A stretch of DNA of 64,000 nt, taken from Ga0074130 sp035565355 (GTDB taxonomy: Bacteria > Pseudomonadota > Gammaproteobacteria > Burkholderiales > Rhodocyclaceae). The position numbers were made by a program, and so were the translations under genes. The notes beneath the pieces are model-generated. The model was given only the letters and a program-made list of their open reading frames with translations, searched no databases and was not told the DNA's origin. Positions within the stretch are counted from its first letter, which is position 1, and each line of letters begins with the position of its first letter. Shown here in pieces: positions 37,027 through 46,549 of this stretch. Location: positions 8,387-72,386 of the forward strand of contig DATMSM010000044.1 in assembly GCA_035565355.1 (NCBI GenBank), written 5' to 3'.

Positions 37027-38943
37027 TCAAGTCACCACGCCCCGGCTGCTTTTCTCTTGCAGCAGGCGTTCAATCAAGGCTTCGGGAGTCATTTGCCCTA
37101 AATCCTGATTGCCGCGGGCACGCACGGCGACCAACCCAGCTTCCTTTTCCTTGTCGCCGATGACGACTTGGTAAGGACGCTTCAACAAGCTATGTTCGCG
37201 TATTTTATAGTTAATTTTCTCGCTACGCAAATCGCACTCAACGCGGAAGCCTGCCGCACGCAGCTTTTCGGCGACATTCTGAGCATATTCGCCCTGTGCT
37301 TCCGAAATGTTAGCAACCACTACCTGCACAGGCGAGAGCCACAGCGGCAGGGCACCGGCATGGTTTTCAATCAATATGCCGATAAAGCGCTCCAATGAGC
37401 CGAGGATCGCGCGATGCAGCATCACCGGAATGTGACGGGCATTGTCTTCGCCCACATATTCGGCGTCGAGGCGGGTCGGCATGGAGAAGTCCACCTGTAC
37501 CGTGCCACACTGCCAGGAGCGACCGATCGCGTCCTTGATGTGGAACTCGATCTTGGGACCGTAGAAGGCGCCCTCGCCCGGCAGCTCTTCCCACTCCAGA
37601 CCGCTCGCGCGCAGGCCGGAACGCAGCGCATTCTCGGCCTTGTCCCAGACCTCGTCGGAGCCGACGCGGCTGTCCGGGCGCAAAGCCAGCTTGACCGACA
37701 CATCGGTAAAGCCGAAGTCCGCATAGACCTTGCGCACCAGCGCATTGAAGGCAGTGACTTCCGGCTCGATCTGGTCGTCGGTGCAGAAAATGTGGCCATC
37801 GTCTTGCGTGAAACCGCGCACGCGCATGATGCCGTGCAGCGCACCCGAGGGTTCATTGCGGTGACAGGAGCCAAACTCGCCGTAACGCAGCGGCAACTCC
37901 TTGTACGAACGCAGGCCGTCGTTGAAAATCTGGATATGACCGGGGCAGTTCATCGGCTTGACCGCATAGTCGCGGCTTTCCGATTCGGTCGTGAACATAT
38001 TGGCCTTGTAGTGCTCCCAGTGACCTGACTTTTCCCACAGGGTCTTGTCGAGAATCTGCGGGCAACGCACTTCCTGATAGCCGTTGTCGCGATAGACCGC
38101 GCGCATGTACTGCTCGACTTCCTGCCACACGGTCCAGCCGTGCGGATGCCAGAACACTAGGCCCGGCGCTTCTTCCTGCAGGTGGAACAGATCGAGCTGT
38201 TTGCCGAGCTTGCGGTGATCGCGCTTCTCCGCCTCTTCCAGCATGTGCAGGTAGGCGTCGAGCTCATCCTTCTTGGCCCAGGCGGTGCCGTAGATGCGCT
38301 GCAGCTGTTCGTTCTTGGAGTCGCCACGCCAGTAGGCGCCGGCCACCTTCATCAGCTTGAAGGCCTTCAACTTGCCGGTGGACGGCACGTGCGGGCCGCG
38401 GCACAGATCGATGAAATCGCCTTCTCTATATAGAGAGACATCCTCGTTGGCCGGAATCGCCGCAATCAGCTCGGCCTTGTAGATCTCGCCGATGCCCTTG
38501 AAGAACTCCACCGCCTTGTCGCGCGACCAGACTTCGCGCGTGACCGGCAGATCCTTCTTGGCCAGCTCGGCCATGCGCTTCTCGATCGCCTCGAGGTCTT
38601 CAGGCGTAAACGGGCGCTTGTAGGCAAAATCGTAGTAGAAGCCGTTTTCGATGACCGGACCGATGGTCACCTGCGCATCCGGAAACAACTCCTTGACGGC
38701 ATAGGCCAACAAGTGAGCGGTCGAGTGGCGGATGGTATCCAGACCTTCGGGGTCCTTGTCGGTGATGATGGCCAGATCCGCATCGTTCTCGATACGGAAA
38801 GAGGTATCGACGACCTTGCCGTCCACCTTGCCGGCGATCGCCGCCTTGGCGAGACCAGGGCCGATCGAGGCGGCCACCTCGGCAACTGTCACAGCTTGGT
38901 CAAAGCGACGCTCGGAACCATCGGGCAAACGAATCGCGGGCAT
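37027..38943 (-). CDS. thrS: Threonine-tRNA ligase
   Basis: 638 residues, full length. N-terminal TGS domain (about 1-62), SAD/editing domain with [20 protein letters not shown], then the class II core: [12 protein letters not shown] (zinc Cys), [23 protein letters not shown] (motif 2), [26 protein letters not shown] (motif 3), and an anticodon-binding domain. First gene of the infC-rpmI-rplT-pheST-ihfA series. A hairpin with a T tract and a small Thr-containing leader frame lie upstream and may regulate it. Confidence 0.98.
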   Translation of the reverse strand: MPAIRLPDGSERRFDQAVTVAEVAASIGPGLAKAAIAGKVDGKVVDTSFRIENDADLAIITDKDPEGLDTIRHSTAHLLAYAVKELFPDAQVTIGPVIENGFYYDFAYKRPFTPEDLEAIEKRMAELAKKDLPVTREVWSRDKAVEFFKGIGEIYKAELIAAIPANEDVSLYREGDFIDLCRGPHVPSTGKLKAFKLMKVAGAYWRGDSKNEQLQRIYGTAWAKKDELDAYLHMLEEAEKRDHRKLGKQLDLFHLQEEAPGLVFWHPHGWTVWQEVEQYMRAVYRDNGYQEVRCPQILDKTLWEKSGHWEHYKANMFTTESESRDYAVKPMNCPGHIQIFNDGLRSYKELPLRYGEFGSCHRNEPSGALHGIMRVRGFTQDDGHIFCTDDQIEPEVTAFNALVRKVYADFGFTDVSVKLALRPDSRVGSDEVWDKAENALRSGLRASGLEWEELPGEGAFYGPKIEFHIKDAIGRSWQCGTVQVDFSMPTRLDAEYVGEDNARHIPVMLHRAILGSLERFIGILIENHAGALPLWLSPVQVVVANISEAQGEYAQNVAEKLRAAGFRVECDLRSEKINYKIREHSLLKRPYQVVIGDKEKEAGLVAVRARGNQDLGQMTPEALIERLLQEKSSRGVVT

Positions 38944-38991
38944 ATGCGGGCCTTTAGGAATTACTGGGTAACGATACGGAAACTATGGACG

Positions 38992-39023
38992 AAAAAAAAA
39001 GTGCGGGGGTGAGCCGCACTTTT
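38992..39023 (-). terminator. Terminator hairpin in the thrS leader (attenuator candidate)
   Basis: On the minus strand AAAAGTGCGG (39023-39014) pairs with CCGCACTTTT (39006-38997), loop of seven, then more T residues (nine in all). It ends only about 48 bases before the thrS ATG, leaving little room for a separate promoter, which argues that it sits inside the thrS leader. Confidence 0.7.
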
Positions 39024-39065
39024 CTTCAGAAGGAACTGAATGAGCCGAACTCCACCCGGGCGTTG

Positions 39066-39098
39066 TTACGCTGCGGCAAAAGTTCGAGTTCGGGTCAT
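39066..39098 (-). CDS. Candidate 10-residue Thr-containing leader peptide upstream of thrS
   Basis: ATG at 39098 opens a frame encoding MTRTRTFAAA before TAA. A GAGGGAG Shine-Dalgarno element (39107-39113) sits eight bases upstream, as good as that of real genes here. Three of ten codons are Thr (ACC, ACT, ACT). Codon region CCGAACTC (39086-39093) is complementary to GAGTTCGG (39045-39052), and GCCGCA (39072-39077) to TGCGGC in the terminator 5' arm (39013-39018), allowing alternative folds. It has no homologue known to me; expression and function are inferred. Confidence 0.45.
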   Translation of the reverse strand: MTRTRTFAAA

Positions 39099-39168
39099 TC
39101 CGATTGCTCCCTCTAGGGCAAACGCCTTAAAAACGAATTAACGATTTTAAAACGTCCTACCAGGATTC

Positions 39169-39245
39169 TGGTAGGCGCGATTGGACTCGAACCAACGACC
39201 CCCACCATGTCAAGGTGGTGCTCTAACCAGCTGAGCTACGCGCCT
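39169..39245 (-). tRNA. tRNA-Val (anticodon GAC)
   Basis: 77 bases with encoded CCA. Acceptor AGGCGCG pairs with CGCGCCT; D arm GCTCAGCTGGTTAGAGC; anticodon stem CCACC/GGTGG around loop TTGACAT (anticodon GAC); TPsiC arm with GGTTCGAGTCC. It points toward thrS; no terminator separates it from the thrS leader except the hairpin at 38992-39023. Confidence 0.96.
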
Positions 39246-39356
39246 GCAAAGACGAGCATTATAGGGGATTTTTTCGCGGCGTGGAAGAACTTCCGAAAAT
39301 TTTCCGCAGACAAGCAAGGTTTACATCGGCGGAGTACTCCGGTTATATTGCCGCCC

Positions 39357-39872
39357 ATGCGTTTTAAGCCCACCCTGCTCGCGGCCGTTTTTTCCGCTCT
39401 CTCCGTCCTGTCTGCCGCGTCGGCACAGGCGGGCGAAGCCGTTGCCGATGTCTCGGTGCAGGAGAACGCTTCGCTGATGAGTCGCGCCACCACGTCCATG
39501 CAGACAGCGATGGACGACGCGCTGAATCTGATCGGCGTGCGCTACAAGCGCGGCGGGACCTCGCCGGAAACCGGTTTCGATTGCAGCGGCTTTGTCGTTC
39601 ACGTCTTCCGTGAAGGCATGGGGCTGATACTCCCGCGCACCTCGCGCGAGATCAGCAAGGAAGGCGCCGTCGTCAAGAAAAACGAGCTGCAGCCGGGCGA
39701 CCTGGTGTTCTTCAACACCATGCGCCGCACCTTCTCCCACGTCGGCATTTATCTGGGCGAAGGACAATTCATCCATTCGCCGCGCAGCGGCGGCAAGGTG
39801 CGCATTGAAAACATGCGCGATGCATACTGGGCCAAACGCTACGAAGGGGCTCGCCGCGTCAGCATGGAGTGA
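39357..39872 (+). CDS. NlpC/P60 (C40) family secreted peptidase
   Basis: 171 residues from ATG 39357. A signal peptide (LLAAVFSALSVLSAASAQA, cleavage near residue 23) directs it to the periplasm. The NlpC/P60 domain has catalytic Cys in GFDCSGFVVHVF, His in FSHVGIYLGEG, and GDLVFFNT and HSPRSGGKV around the site. No lipobox is present, unlike E. coli Spr/NlpC lipoproteins. It should cleave peptide stems of peptidoglycan. A hairpin terminator follows. Confidence 0.91.
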   Translation: MRFKPTLLAAVFSALSVLSAASAQAGEAVADVSVQENASLMSRATTSMQTAMDDALNLIGVRYKRGGTSPETGFDCSGFVVHVFREGMGLILPRTSREISKEGAVVKKNELQPGDLVFFNTMRRTFSHVGIYLGEGQFIHSPRSGGKVRIENMRDAYWAKRYEGARRVSME

Positions 39873-39897
39873 TCCATTCCCGGATGTGCCACAGAAC

Positions 39898-39922
39898 AAA
39901 CCAGCCACGGGCTGGTTTTTTT
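39898..39922 (+). terminator. Terminator after the NlpC/P60 gene
   Basis: AACCAGCC pairs with GGCTGGTT around loop ACG (39899-39917), followed by seven or more T. Confidence 0.87.
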
Positions 39923-39939
39923 ATGTCCGAATTTCATGC

Positions 39940-39960
39940 ACATGAGAATTGTTAGCGTTT
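39940..39960 (+). promoter_or_regulatory. Fur-box-like site upstream of fbpA
   Basis: ATGAGAATTGTTAGCGTTT (about 39942-39960) resembles half-overlapping Fur hexamers (GATAAT-type) and lies 50-70 bases before the fbpA start, in an otherwise GC-rich region. Iron repression would be expected for a ferric transporter. Match judged by eye. Confidence 0.4.
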
Positions 39961-40009
39961 AGAATGCCTTAGCTTTTCTTTCATAACAGGCATGACCCGA
40001 AGGACAACA

Positions 40010-41032
40010 ATGCAAGCCATTCTGAAAACCGCTCTGGGCACCCTTTTCCTGGCAACGCTGGCAGGCGCTGCCCAGGCCGAAGACAAGGTGCTGAATCTGT
40101 ATTCGGCCCGTCACTATCAGACCGACGAGGCGCTTTACAGCAACTTTACGCGCATCACCGGCATCACCATCAACCGCATCGAGGGCAAGGAAGAAGAGCT
40201 GCTCGAACGTATCAAGAACGAAGGTGCCAACAGCCCGGCCGATATCTTCCTGACCGTAGACGCCTCGCGCCTGGCACAAGCCGAGCAACTTGGCCTGTTC
40301 GCCCCGGTCAAGTCCAAGGTGCTGGAATCGCGCATTCCCAAGCATCTACGCTCCGACAGTTGGTTCGCCTTTTCCAAGCGCGCGCGCGTCATCATCTATA
40401 ACAAGGCGCAGTTCACGGCCGCCGATGCACAGAACTACGAAGATCTGGCAAGCCCCAAGTTCAAGGGCAAGGTGTGTTCGCGCTCAGGCTCGCACCCCTA
40501 CAACATCTCGCTGATGGCGGCGCTCGTCGCGCATAACGGCGAAGCCAAGACTGAAGCCTGGGCCAAGGGCATCGTCGCCAACTTCGCACGCGCGCCCAAG
40601 GGCGGCGATACCGACCAGATCAAGGCAGTCAGTGCCGGCGAATGCGGCGTGGCCGTCTCCAACACCTACTATCTGGTGCGCCTGCTGCGCTCGAGCAAGC
40701 CGGAAGACAAAAAGATCATGGACAACATCGGCATCGTCTGGCCGAACCAGACAAGTTACGGCACGCATGTGAACATCTCCGGTGGCGGCATGCTCAAGTC
40801 CGCGCCGCACAAGGAGGCCGCCGTCAAGTTCATGGAATATCTGGTATCCGATCTGGCCCAGGAATACTTTGCCAACGGCAACAATGAATGGCCGGTGATC
40901 GCAAATGCCTCGACCAAGAACGAAACCCTGGATTCGCTGGGCAAGTTCAAGGAAGACACGCTGCCGGTCGCCACCCTGGCCAAGAACGCCACCGTGGCCC
41001 AGAAGATCTCGGATCGTTCGGGTTATCGCTAA
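40010..41032 (+). CDS. fbpA: Ferric iron ABC transporter substrate-binding protein
   Basis: 340 residues from ATG 40010 (GAAGGA six bases upstream); an ATG at 39992 is less likely. A signal peptide (TALGTLFLATLAGAAQA) sends it to the periplasm. The mature protein starts EDKVLNLYSARHYQTDEAL and carries RIEGKEEELLERI, NYEDLASPKFKGKV, the paired iron-binding Tyr in VSNTYYLVRLL, and GTHVNISGGGM, all typical of FbpA/IdiA/FutA. It delivers Fe3+ to the FbpBC pair encoded just downstream. A terminator separates it, so expression can exceed that of the membrane parts. Confidence 0.93.
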   Translation: MQAILKTALGTLFLATLAGAAQAEDKVLNLYSARHYQTDEALYSNFTRITGITINRIEGKEEELLERIKNEGANSPADIFLTVDASRLAQAEQLGLFAPVKSKVLESRIPKHLRSDSWFAFSKRARVIIYNKAQFTAADAQNYEDLASPKFKGKVCSRSGSHPYNISLMAALVAHNGEAKTEAWAKGIVANFARAPKGGDTDQIKAVSAGECGVAVSNTYYLVRLLRSSKPEDKKIMDNIGIVWPNQTSYGTHVNISGGGMLKSAPHKEAAVKFMEYLVSDLAQEYFANGNNEWPVIANASTKNETLDSLGKFKEDTLPVATLAKNATVAQKISDRSGYR

Positions 41033-41048
41033 ACCGTAAGCGCTGCAG

Positions 41049-41088
41049 TAAAAAAAGCCTCGCTCTTTGAATGGGCGAGGCTTTTTTA
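41049..41088 (+). terminator. Terminator after fbpA
   Basis: TAAAAAAAGCCTCGC (41049-41063) pairs with GCGAGGCTTTTTTA (41075-41088). The symmetrical A/T flanks also terminate the convergent fbpB. Confidence 0.9.
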
Positions 41089-41125
41089 TTTTCGAGTCCC
41101 CAGCGCACCCTGTGCGCCCGCCCGT

Positions 41126-42793
41126 TCAGCGGCGGCTGCGCGCAATCTGTCGCGACAGCGCAATCAAGGGCAGCAAACCGGCCAGGACGATGGTCAGGGC
41201 CGCCGTCGAGGCCTCGCTCAGACGCTCGTCGGCGGCGAGAATATAGGTCTGGGTGGCCAGCGTGTCGAAGTTGAAGGGGCGCATCACCAGCGTGGCCGGC
41301 AGCTCCTTCATCACATCGACGAACACCAGCAGGCCCGCTGTCAAAAGACTGCCGCGCAGCATCGGCAGATGCACGCGGCGCAGAGTTTCGCCCGGCGCGC
41401 AGCCCAGGCTCTTCGCCGCATCCTCCATATTCGGCGTTACCTTGGCGAGTCCTGCCTCCACCGTCTGCAGTGCCATGCCCAGAAAGCGCACCAGATAGGC
41501 ATAGACCAGGGCAGCAATGCCGCCGGTCAGGATCAGACCTGGGTTACTGCCGCCCAGGTCTTGCCAGAGCGTTGCCAGCACATGATCAAGACGCGTCACC
41601 GGAATCAGTACCCCCACGGCAATCACGGAACCCGGTACCGCATAGCCCAGGCTGACGACCCGATTGGCCCAGCGCGGCACGCGGCTGCGGCGCGAGCGTG
41701 CTGCGTAGGCCAGCGCGACTGCCAGCAGCATGGCCAGCACTGCCGTCAGCGAAGCCAGCACCACGCTGTTGCGTACGAGAATAAAGAAGCGTGTACCGAA
41801 TTGCGCATCGCCCTCGCTCAGCGTCATATCCAGCAGCACTCCCGCCGGCAAGAGGAAGCCAATGATCAGGGGCAACAGGCACAAGCCACTCGCCGCCCAG
41901 CCGCGCCAGCCTGTGAGCGTACGGCTCACGACGCTGCGGCTGCGTGCGGCGCCGGCACCGAAACGGGCGCGGCCGCGGCTGAAATGCTCCAGCGCCAACA
42001 GTAGAAACACAAAGCTGAGCAGACAACCCGCCAGCTGTGCCGAGGCCACGCGGTCACCCAGCGCAAACCAGGTGCGGTAAATGCCGGTGGTAAAGGTATC
42101 GACGCCGAAATAGGCCACCGTGCCGTAATCGGCCAGGGTTTCCATCAAGGCCAGGGCGGTGCCGGCCACGAGGGCGGGCCGCGCCAGTGGCAGCGACACG
42201 CGCCAGAAGCTCTCCCACGGCGACAGCCCCAGCGAACGCGCCGCCTCCAGCGCAGAGCCGGCCCGCTCCAGAAAGACGGTGCGCGCCAGCAGATACACAT
42301 AGGGATAGAGCACGCAGATGAACAGCACGATCGCGCCACCCAGGCTGCGCACATCAGGAAACCAGTAGTCGCCGTAGTTCCAGCCAAAAACCTCACGCAG
42401 CCAACTCTGCACCGGGCCGACGAACTGCAGCAAGTCGGTATAGGTATAGGCCATGACATAGGCCGGCATGGCCAGCGGGATCACCAGCGCCCACTCGAAG
42501 ATACGGCGTCCGGGAAAGTCATGCATCGCCGTGAGCCAGGCCGCGCCGACGCCAACCGCCGTCACACCCACCCCAACGCCCAGGCACAGCCACACGGTAT
42601 TGAGCACGTACTCAGGCAGGACCGTCGCCAGCAGATGCGCCCAGGTGTCGCCGGTACCGCTGAAGAAGAGATTGCTGCCGACCACGAACACGGGCAGCGC
42701 CACCAGCGCTGCAATCAGCACGGCAGCCAGGGCAGCAAGAGGGGTAAAGGGCAGGCGCAAGGGGTTCCAGCGAAGGAAGGCGAAGCCGCGCAT
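41126..42793 (-). CDS. fbpB: Ferric iron ABC transporter permease
   Basis: 555 residues from ATG 42793. About 12 membrane segments in two homologous halves, each with an EAA-type loop for the ATPase: EAARSLGLSPWESFWRVSLPLARP in the first, EDAAKSLGCAPGETLRRVHLPML in the second. This is the fused two-domain permease of FbpB/AfuB type. It is divergent from fbpC with only 48 bases between starts, an unusual split of a transporter operon, so the two must share an overlapping promoter region. Confidence 0.93.
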   Translation of the reverse strand: MRGFAFLRWNPLRLPFTPLAALAAVLIAALVALPVFVVGSNLFFSGTGDTWAHLLATVLPEYVLNTVWLCLGVGVGVTAVGVGAAWLTAMHDFPGRRIFEWALVIPLAMPAYVMAYTYTDLLQFVGPVQSWLREVFGWNYGDYWFPDVRSLGGAIVLFICVLYPYVYLLARTVFLERAGSALEAARSLGLSPWESFWRVSLPLARPALVAGTALALMETLADYGTVAYFGVDTFTTGIYRTWFALGDRVASAQLAGCLLSFVFLLLALEHFSRGRARFGAGAARSRSVVSRTLTGWRGWAASGLCLLPLIIGFLLPAGVLLDMTLSEGDAQFGTRFFILVRNSVVLASLTAVLAMLLAVALAYAARSRRSRVPRWANRVVSLGYAVPGSVIAVGVLIPVTRLDHVLATLWQDLGGSNPGLILTGGIAALVYAYLVRFLGMALQTVEAGLAKVTPNMEDAAKSLGCAPGETLRRVHLPMLRGSLLTAGLLVFVDVMKELPATLVMRPFNFDTLATQTYILAADERLSEASTAALTIVLAGLLPLIALSRQIARSRR

Positions 42794-42841
42794 TATAATT
42801 GAGGGTGATTCACACTCCGCCTCCCGGGCACGCAAACCAAC

Positions 42842-43903
42842 GTGAGCCAAACCGCCGCACTCCTGCAGATCAAGGGCCTCCAGCATCGCTACGGCGAGCA
42901 GGTCGTGATCGACAATCTTTCGCTGCAACTTGCCGAGGGCGAGATCGGTTGCTTGCTTGGCAGCTCCGGTTGCGGCAAGACCACGGTGTTGCGCTGCATC
43001 GCCGGCTTCGAGCATGCGCAGGGCGGACGAATCGAGGTTGCGGGCGTCACTCTGAGCGCACCAGGACAACACATGCCGCCGGAACGCCGCCGCATCGGCA
43101 TGGTGTTCCAGGACTACGCGCTGTTTCCCCATCTCGACATCGCCACCAATATCGCCTTCGGCCTGCGCGGCCTGTCGGCAACAGAGGCCGCTGCGCGTGT
43201 TGAGGAACTGCTCGAACTGATCGGCCTCGCCGGCCGCAGCAAGCGCTATCCGCACGAGATTTCCGGCGGCCAGCAGCAACGCGTGGCCCTCGCCCGCGCA
43301 CTGGCGCCCCGACCACGCCTGCTCCTGCTCGATGAGCCCTTCAGCAATCTCGACGTGGAACTGCGCGAGCGGCTTTCACAGGAGGTGCGCAGCATTCTCA
43401 AGCAGAGCGGCACCACGGCGATATTGGTGACGCACGACCAGAACGAAGCTTTCGCCGTGGCCGACAAGGTCGGCGTCATGCGCGCCGGCCGCATCGAGCA
43501 GTGGGACACACCTTATCGCCTCTATCATCAGCCGGAAACCCGTTACGTCGCCGACTTCATCGGCCAGGGCGCCTTCCTGGCAGGCACGGCGGTGGACAGC
43601 CATACCGTGGCCATGGAGCTGGGGGCGCTGCAAAGCCTCAGCCCCATCGACTGCCACGATCCCGCCCCCATGCAGATCTTGCTGCGTCCCGACGATGTGG
43701 TGCATGACGACGCCAGCACACTGACGGCCGAAGTGGTCAACCGCATCTTCCGCGGCGCCGACTTCCTCTACACCCTGCGCCTGGCCTCGGGCGCCGAAGT
43801 GCTGTCGCTAGTGCCCTCACACCATAACCACGCCATCGGCGAACACATCGGCATCCGCATCGATGCCGATCACGTCGTCACTTTCCGAGCCGGGCAGACT
43901 TGA
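42842..43903 (+). CDS. fbpC: Ferric iron ABC transporter ATP-binding protein
   Basis: 353 residues from a GTG start at 42842. Walker [13 protein letters not shown]-loop [12 protein letters not shown], signature [16 protein letters not shown], Walker [13 protein letters not shown], switch His [11 protein letters not shown], and a C-terminal TOBE-like domain (about 280-350). It powers FbpB for Fe3+ import. Its stop overlaps the TTG start of aat, so iron import and aat are translationally linked here, probably by compaction. Confidence 0.93.
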   Translation: MSQTAALLQIKGLQHRYGEQVVIDNLSLQLAEGEIGCLLGSSGCGKTTVLRCIAGFEHAQGGRIEVAGVTLSAPGQHMPPERRRIGMVFQDYALFPHLDIATNIAFGLRGLSATEAAARVEELLELIGLAGRSKRYPHEISGGQQQRVALARALAPRPRLLLLDEPFSNLDVELRERLSQEVRSILKQSGTTAILVTHDQNEAFAVADKVGVMRAGRIEQWDTPYRLYHQPETRYVADFIGQGAFLAGTAVDSHTVAMELGALQSLSPIDCHDPAPMQILLRPDDVVHDDASTLTAEVVNRIFRGADFLYTLRLASGAEVLSLVPSHHNHAIGEHIGIRIDADHVVTFRAGQT

Positions 43904-44625
43904 TACCCTGGCTGCCGCCCGAGCCAGTATTCCCCCCGCTGGAATCCGCGCTGAGCGAACCCAATGGCCCGAACGGATTGCTCGCCGCCGGCGGCGACCT
44001 CTCCCCTGAGCGCTTGCTGAGCGCCTACGCACGAGGCATTTTCCCCTGGTTCTCCAAGGGTGACCCCATCCTCTGGTGGAGCCCGGATCCGCGCATGGTG
44101 CTGACCCCAAGCGAGATCATCATCCGTCGCTCCCTGGCCAAGGTGCTGCGCAACTGCACCTATGAAATACGCGTGGATACGGCGTTTGCCGGTGTCATGG
44201 CCGCTTGCGCCGCGCCCCGGCAGGACGGGCAGAGCGGCACCTGGATCGTGCCGGAGATTCAAACCGCCTATGTGCGCCTGCATGAACTTGGTTACGCGCA
44301 CAGCGTCGAAACCTGGATAGACGGGAAACTCGCGGGTGGTCTCTACGGCGTAGCCCTGGGTCATGCCTTCTTCGGCGAATCGATGTTCTCGCGCCACAAG
44401 GATGCCTCCAAGATCGCGCTCGCCCACCTGTGCGTCCTGCTGCAACAGAAAGGTTTTGGCATAATTGATTGCCAGATGGAAACTACTCACCTAGCCTCGC
44501 TCGGCGCTCGCCCCATCCCTCGCAGCGAATTCGCTGCCCGGCTGGGGGTGCTTGTGCCCCAGCAAGGCGAAGTCGGCCCATGGTCGGCTGCTACCGTGAG
44601 CGGACATTTCCGCAAGGACGCCTGA
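43900..44625 (+). CDS. aat: Leucyl/phenylalanyl-tRNA-protein transferase
   Basis: 241 residues from TTG 43900, overlapping the fbpC stop. Family motifs: [101 protein letters not shown]. It attaches Leu or Phe to N-terminal Lys/Arg of proteins, marking them for ClpS-ClpAP; the window opens with clpA. Followed at once by bpt. Confidence 0.96.
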   Translation: MIPWLPPEPVFPPLESALSEPNGPNGLLAAGGDLSPERLLSAYARGIFPWFSKGDPILWWSPDPRMVLTPSEIIIRRSLAKVLRNCTYEIRVDTAFAGVMAACAAPRQDGQSGTWIVPEIQTAYVRLHELGYAHSVETWIDGKLAGGLYGVALGHAFFGESMFSRHKDASKIALAHLCVLLQQKGFGIIDCQMETTHLASLGARPIPRSEFAARLGVLVPQQGEVGPWSAATVSGHFRKDA

Positions 44626-44626
44626 G

Positions 44627-45370
44627 ATGGCCTACCTGCGCGACCTTCCCCCCTTCCCGCTGCTGCACTTCTACGCCACGGCGCCTTACGGCTGCTCCTA
44701 CCTGCCGGGCCGCGTGGCGCGCTCGCAGGTCGCCACGCCGACCCATCTGATCGACAACGACACCTACGGCGAACTTGTGCGTGCCGGCTTCCGCCGCAGC
44801 GGCGTGTTCACCTATCGCCCGCACTGCGGCACCTGCCGCGAGTGCGTGCCGGTGCGCCTGCGCGTCGCCGACTTCAAGCCCAATCGCAGCCAGCGCCGCT
44901 CGCTCAAGCAGCACGCCGCGCTGGTGCCGCGCGAAATGGGCCTGGGCTTCCGCGAGGACCACTATCAGCTTTACCAGCGCTACCAGGCGGCGCGTCACTC
45001 CGGCGGCGGCATGGACAGCGACAGCCGTGAGCAGTACGCCCAGTTCCTGCTGCAAAGCCACGTCGATAGCTGCCTCGTGGAGTTTCGCGAAGACGGCGTG
45101 CTGCGCATGGTCAGCATCATCGATCTACTCTCGGACGGACTCTCGTCCGTCTATACCTTCTACGATCCGGATATCGAGCACGCCAGCTACGGCACCTTCG
45201 GCATCCTGTGGCAGGTGGCGCAATGCCAGCACCTGAAACTGCCCTATCTGTATCTGGGCTACTGGATACGCGACAGCCAGAAGATGGCGTACAAGGCCAG
45301 CTTCCGTCCGCTGGAACGCTTGAGCGATGAGCCGGGTACCGACAGACTCTGGGTGGATCTCACGCCTTAG
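44627..45370 (+). CDS. bpt: Aspartate/glutamate leucyltransferase (Bpt/ATE family)
   Basis: 247 residues, one base after the aat stop. ATE N-terminal Cys motif in [19 protein letters not shown], preceded by [12 protein letters not shown], and the C-terminal acyltransferase fold with [22 protein letters not shown] and YLYLGYWI. Bpt adds Leu to N-terminal Asp or Glu, creating a primary N-degron. The aat-bpt pair is common in proteobacteria. Confidence 0.95.
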   Translation: MAYLRDLPPFPLLHFYATAPYGCSYLPGRVARSQVATPTHLIDNDTYGELVRAGFRRSGVFTYRPHCGTCRECVPVRLRVADFKPNRSQRRSLKQHAALVPREMGLGFREDHYQLYQRYQAARHSGGGMDSDSREQYAQFLLQSHVDSCLVEFREDGVLRMVSIIDLLSDGLSSVYTFYDPDIEHASYGTFGILWQVAQCQHLKLPYLYLGYWIRDSQKMAYKASFRPLERLSDEPGTDRLWVDLTP

Positions 45371-45430
45371 CGCCGGGACTCAGCCCACGCCCCCGAGAAG
45401 GGGACGGGAGGCAGGTTAAAATGCGGCGCT

Positions 45431-46435
45431 ATGCTGCCCTACTCCCTTGCCCGCCCCTTCCTGTTTTCGCTAGACGCGGAAACCGCCCATGAATTCACGC
45501 TGAACACCTTGCGTCGCACGCAGGGACTGATGCCCGCCTGTGCCTCCAGCGGCCGCCCTGTGCATGTGATGGGCATCGACTTTCCCAACCCGGTCGGTCT
45601 CGCCGCCGGGCTCGACAAGAACGGCGAGTGCATCGAGGCCTGGGGCAAGCTGGGTTTCGGCTTTGTCGAGATCGGCACCGTCACGCCGCGCCCGCAGCCG
45701 GGCAACCCCAAGCCGCGCATGTTCCGCCTGCCGGAGGCCATGGGCATCATCAACCGCATGGGCTTCAACAACCACGGCGTAGACAATCTGCTCGCCAATG
45801 TCGCCGCCAGCAAGTACAAGGGCGTGCTCGGCATCAATATCGGCAAGAATTTCGACACGCCGATCGAGAACGCCGCCGACGACTACCTGATCTGTCTGGA
45901 CAAGGTCTACGCGGCCGCCAGCTATGTGACGGTCAATATCTCCTCGCCGAACACCAAGAACCTGCGCCAGTTGCAGGGCGAATCCGAGTTGGATGCCCTG
46001 CTCGGCGCATTGAAGGCGCGGCAGACCGAGCTGACCCAGCGGCACGGCAGATATGTGCCGATCACGCTAAAGATCGCGCCCGATCTCGACGAGGCACAGA
46101 TCGTGAATATCGCCGATGCACTGCGCCGTCATCGTATCGACGGCGTGATTGCCACCAACACCACCCTGGGGCGCGCAGGCGTCGAACACCTCAAGTATGG
46201 CGCTGAAGCCGGCGGCCTGTCCGGCGCGCCGGTCTTCGAGAAATCCACCGCCGTAGTCGCGGCACTGAGCCAGGCCCTGGCCGGCGAACTGCCCATCATC
46301 GCGGCCGGCGGCATCACCGATGGCGCCAAGGCCAAGGCCAAACTCGATGCCGGCGCCAGCCTGGTGCAGATCTACTCGGGCATGATCTTCCGCGGCCCGA
46401 CGCTGATTGCGGAAAGCATCCAAGCGACCCGCTGA
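45431..46435 (+). CDS. pyrD: Dihydroorotate dehydrogenase (quinone), class 2
   Basis: 334 residues. An N-terminal amphipathic stretch ([20 protein letters not shown]) docks on the inner membrane, then [39 protein letters not shown], the Ser-base region [26 protein letters not shown], and the FMN-binding [25 protein letters not shown]. It oxidises dihydroorotate to orotate with quinone in pyrimidine synthesis. Confidence 0.97.
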   Translation: MLPYSLARPFLFSLDAETAHEFTLNTLRRTQGLMPACASSGRPVHVMGIDFPNPVGLAAGLDKNGECIEAWGKLGFGFVEIGTVTPRPQPGNPKPRMFRLPEAMGIINRMGFNNHGVDNLLANVAASKYKGVLGINIGKNFDTPIENAADDYLICLDKVYAAASYVTVNISSPNTKNLRQLQGESELDALLGALKARQTELTQRHGRYVPITLKIAPDLDEAQIVNIADALRRHRIDGVIATNTTLGRAGVEHLKYGAEAGGLSGAPVFEKSTAVVAALSQALAGELPIIAAGGITDGAKAKAKLDAGASLVQIYSGMIFRGPTLIAESIQATR

Positions 46436-46549
46436 CCCAAGACCGCTAAGAACTTTAGGTTATATATTTCCTTTTTATAAGTATTTTCCAAATCTAAACG
46501 AGTCCAGTAACATCCGCCTTCCCATAAAAGGCGGTCTGAGTACTTACTC
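46436..46549 (+). promoter_or_regulatory. AT-rich promoter region of the sulfur-assimilation cluster
   Basis: This 114-base stretch is much richer in A and T than its surroundings (GGTTATATATTTCC, TTTTTATAAG) and ends with a hairpin, CCGCCTT paired with AAGGCGG, near 46515-46535, just before the TauE-like gene. It is the likely promoter for the cys cluster, and CysB-type control would be expected. No defined box can be named by eye. Confidence 0.4.
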
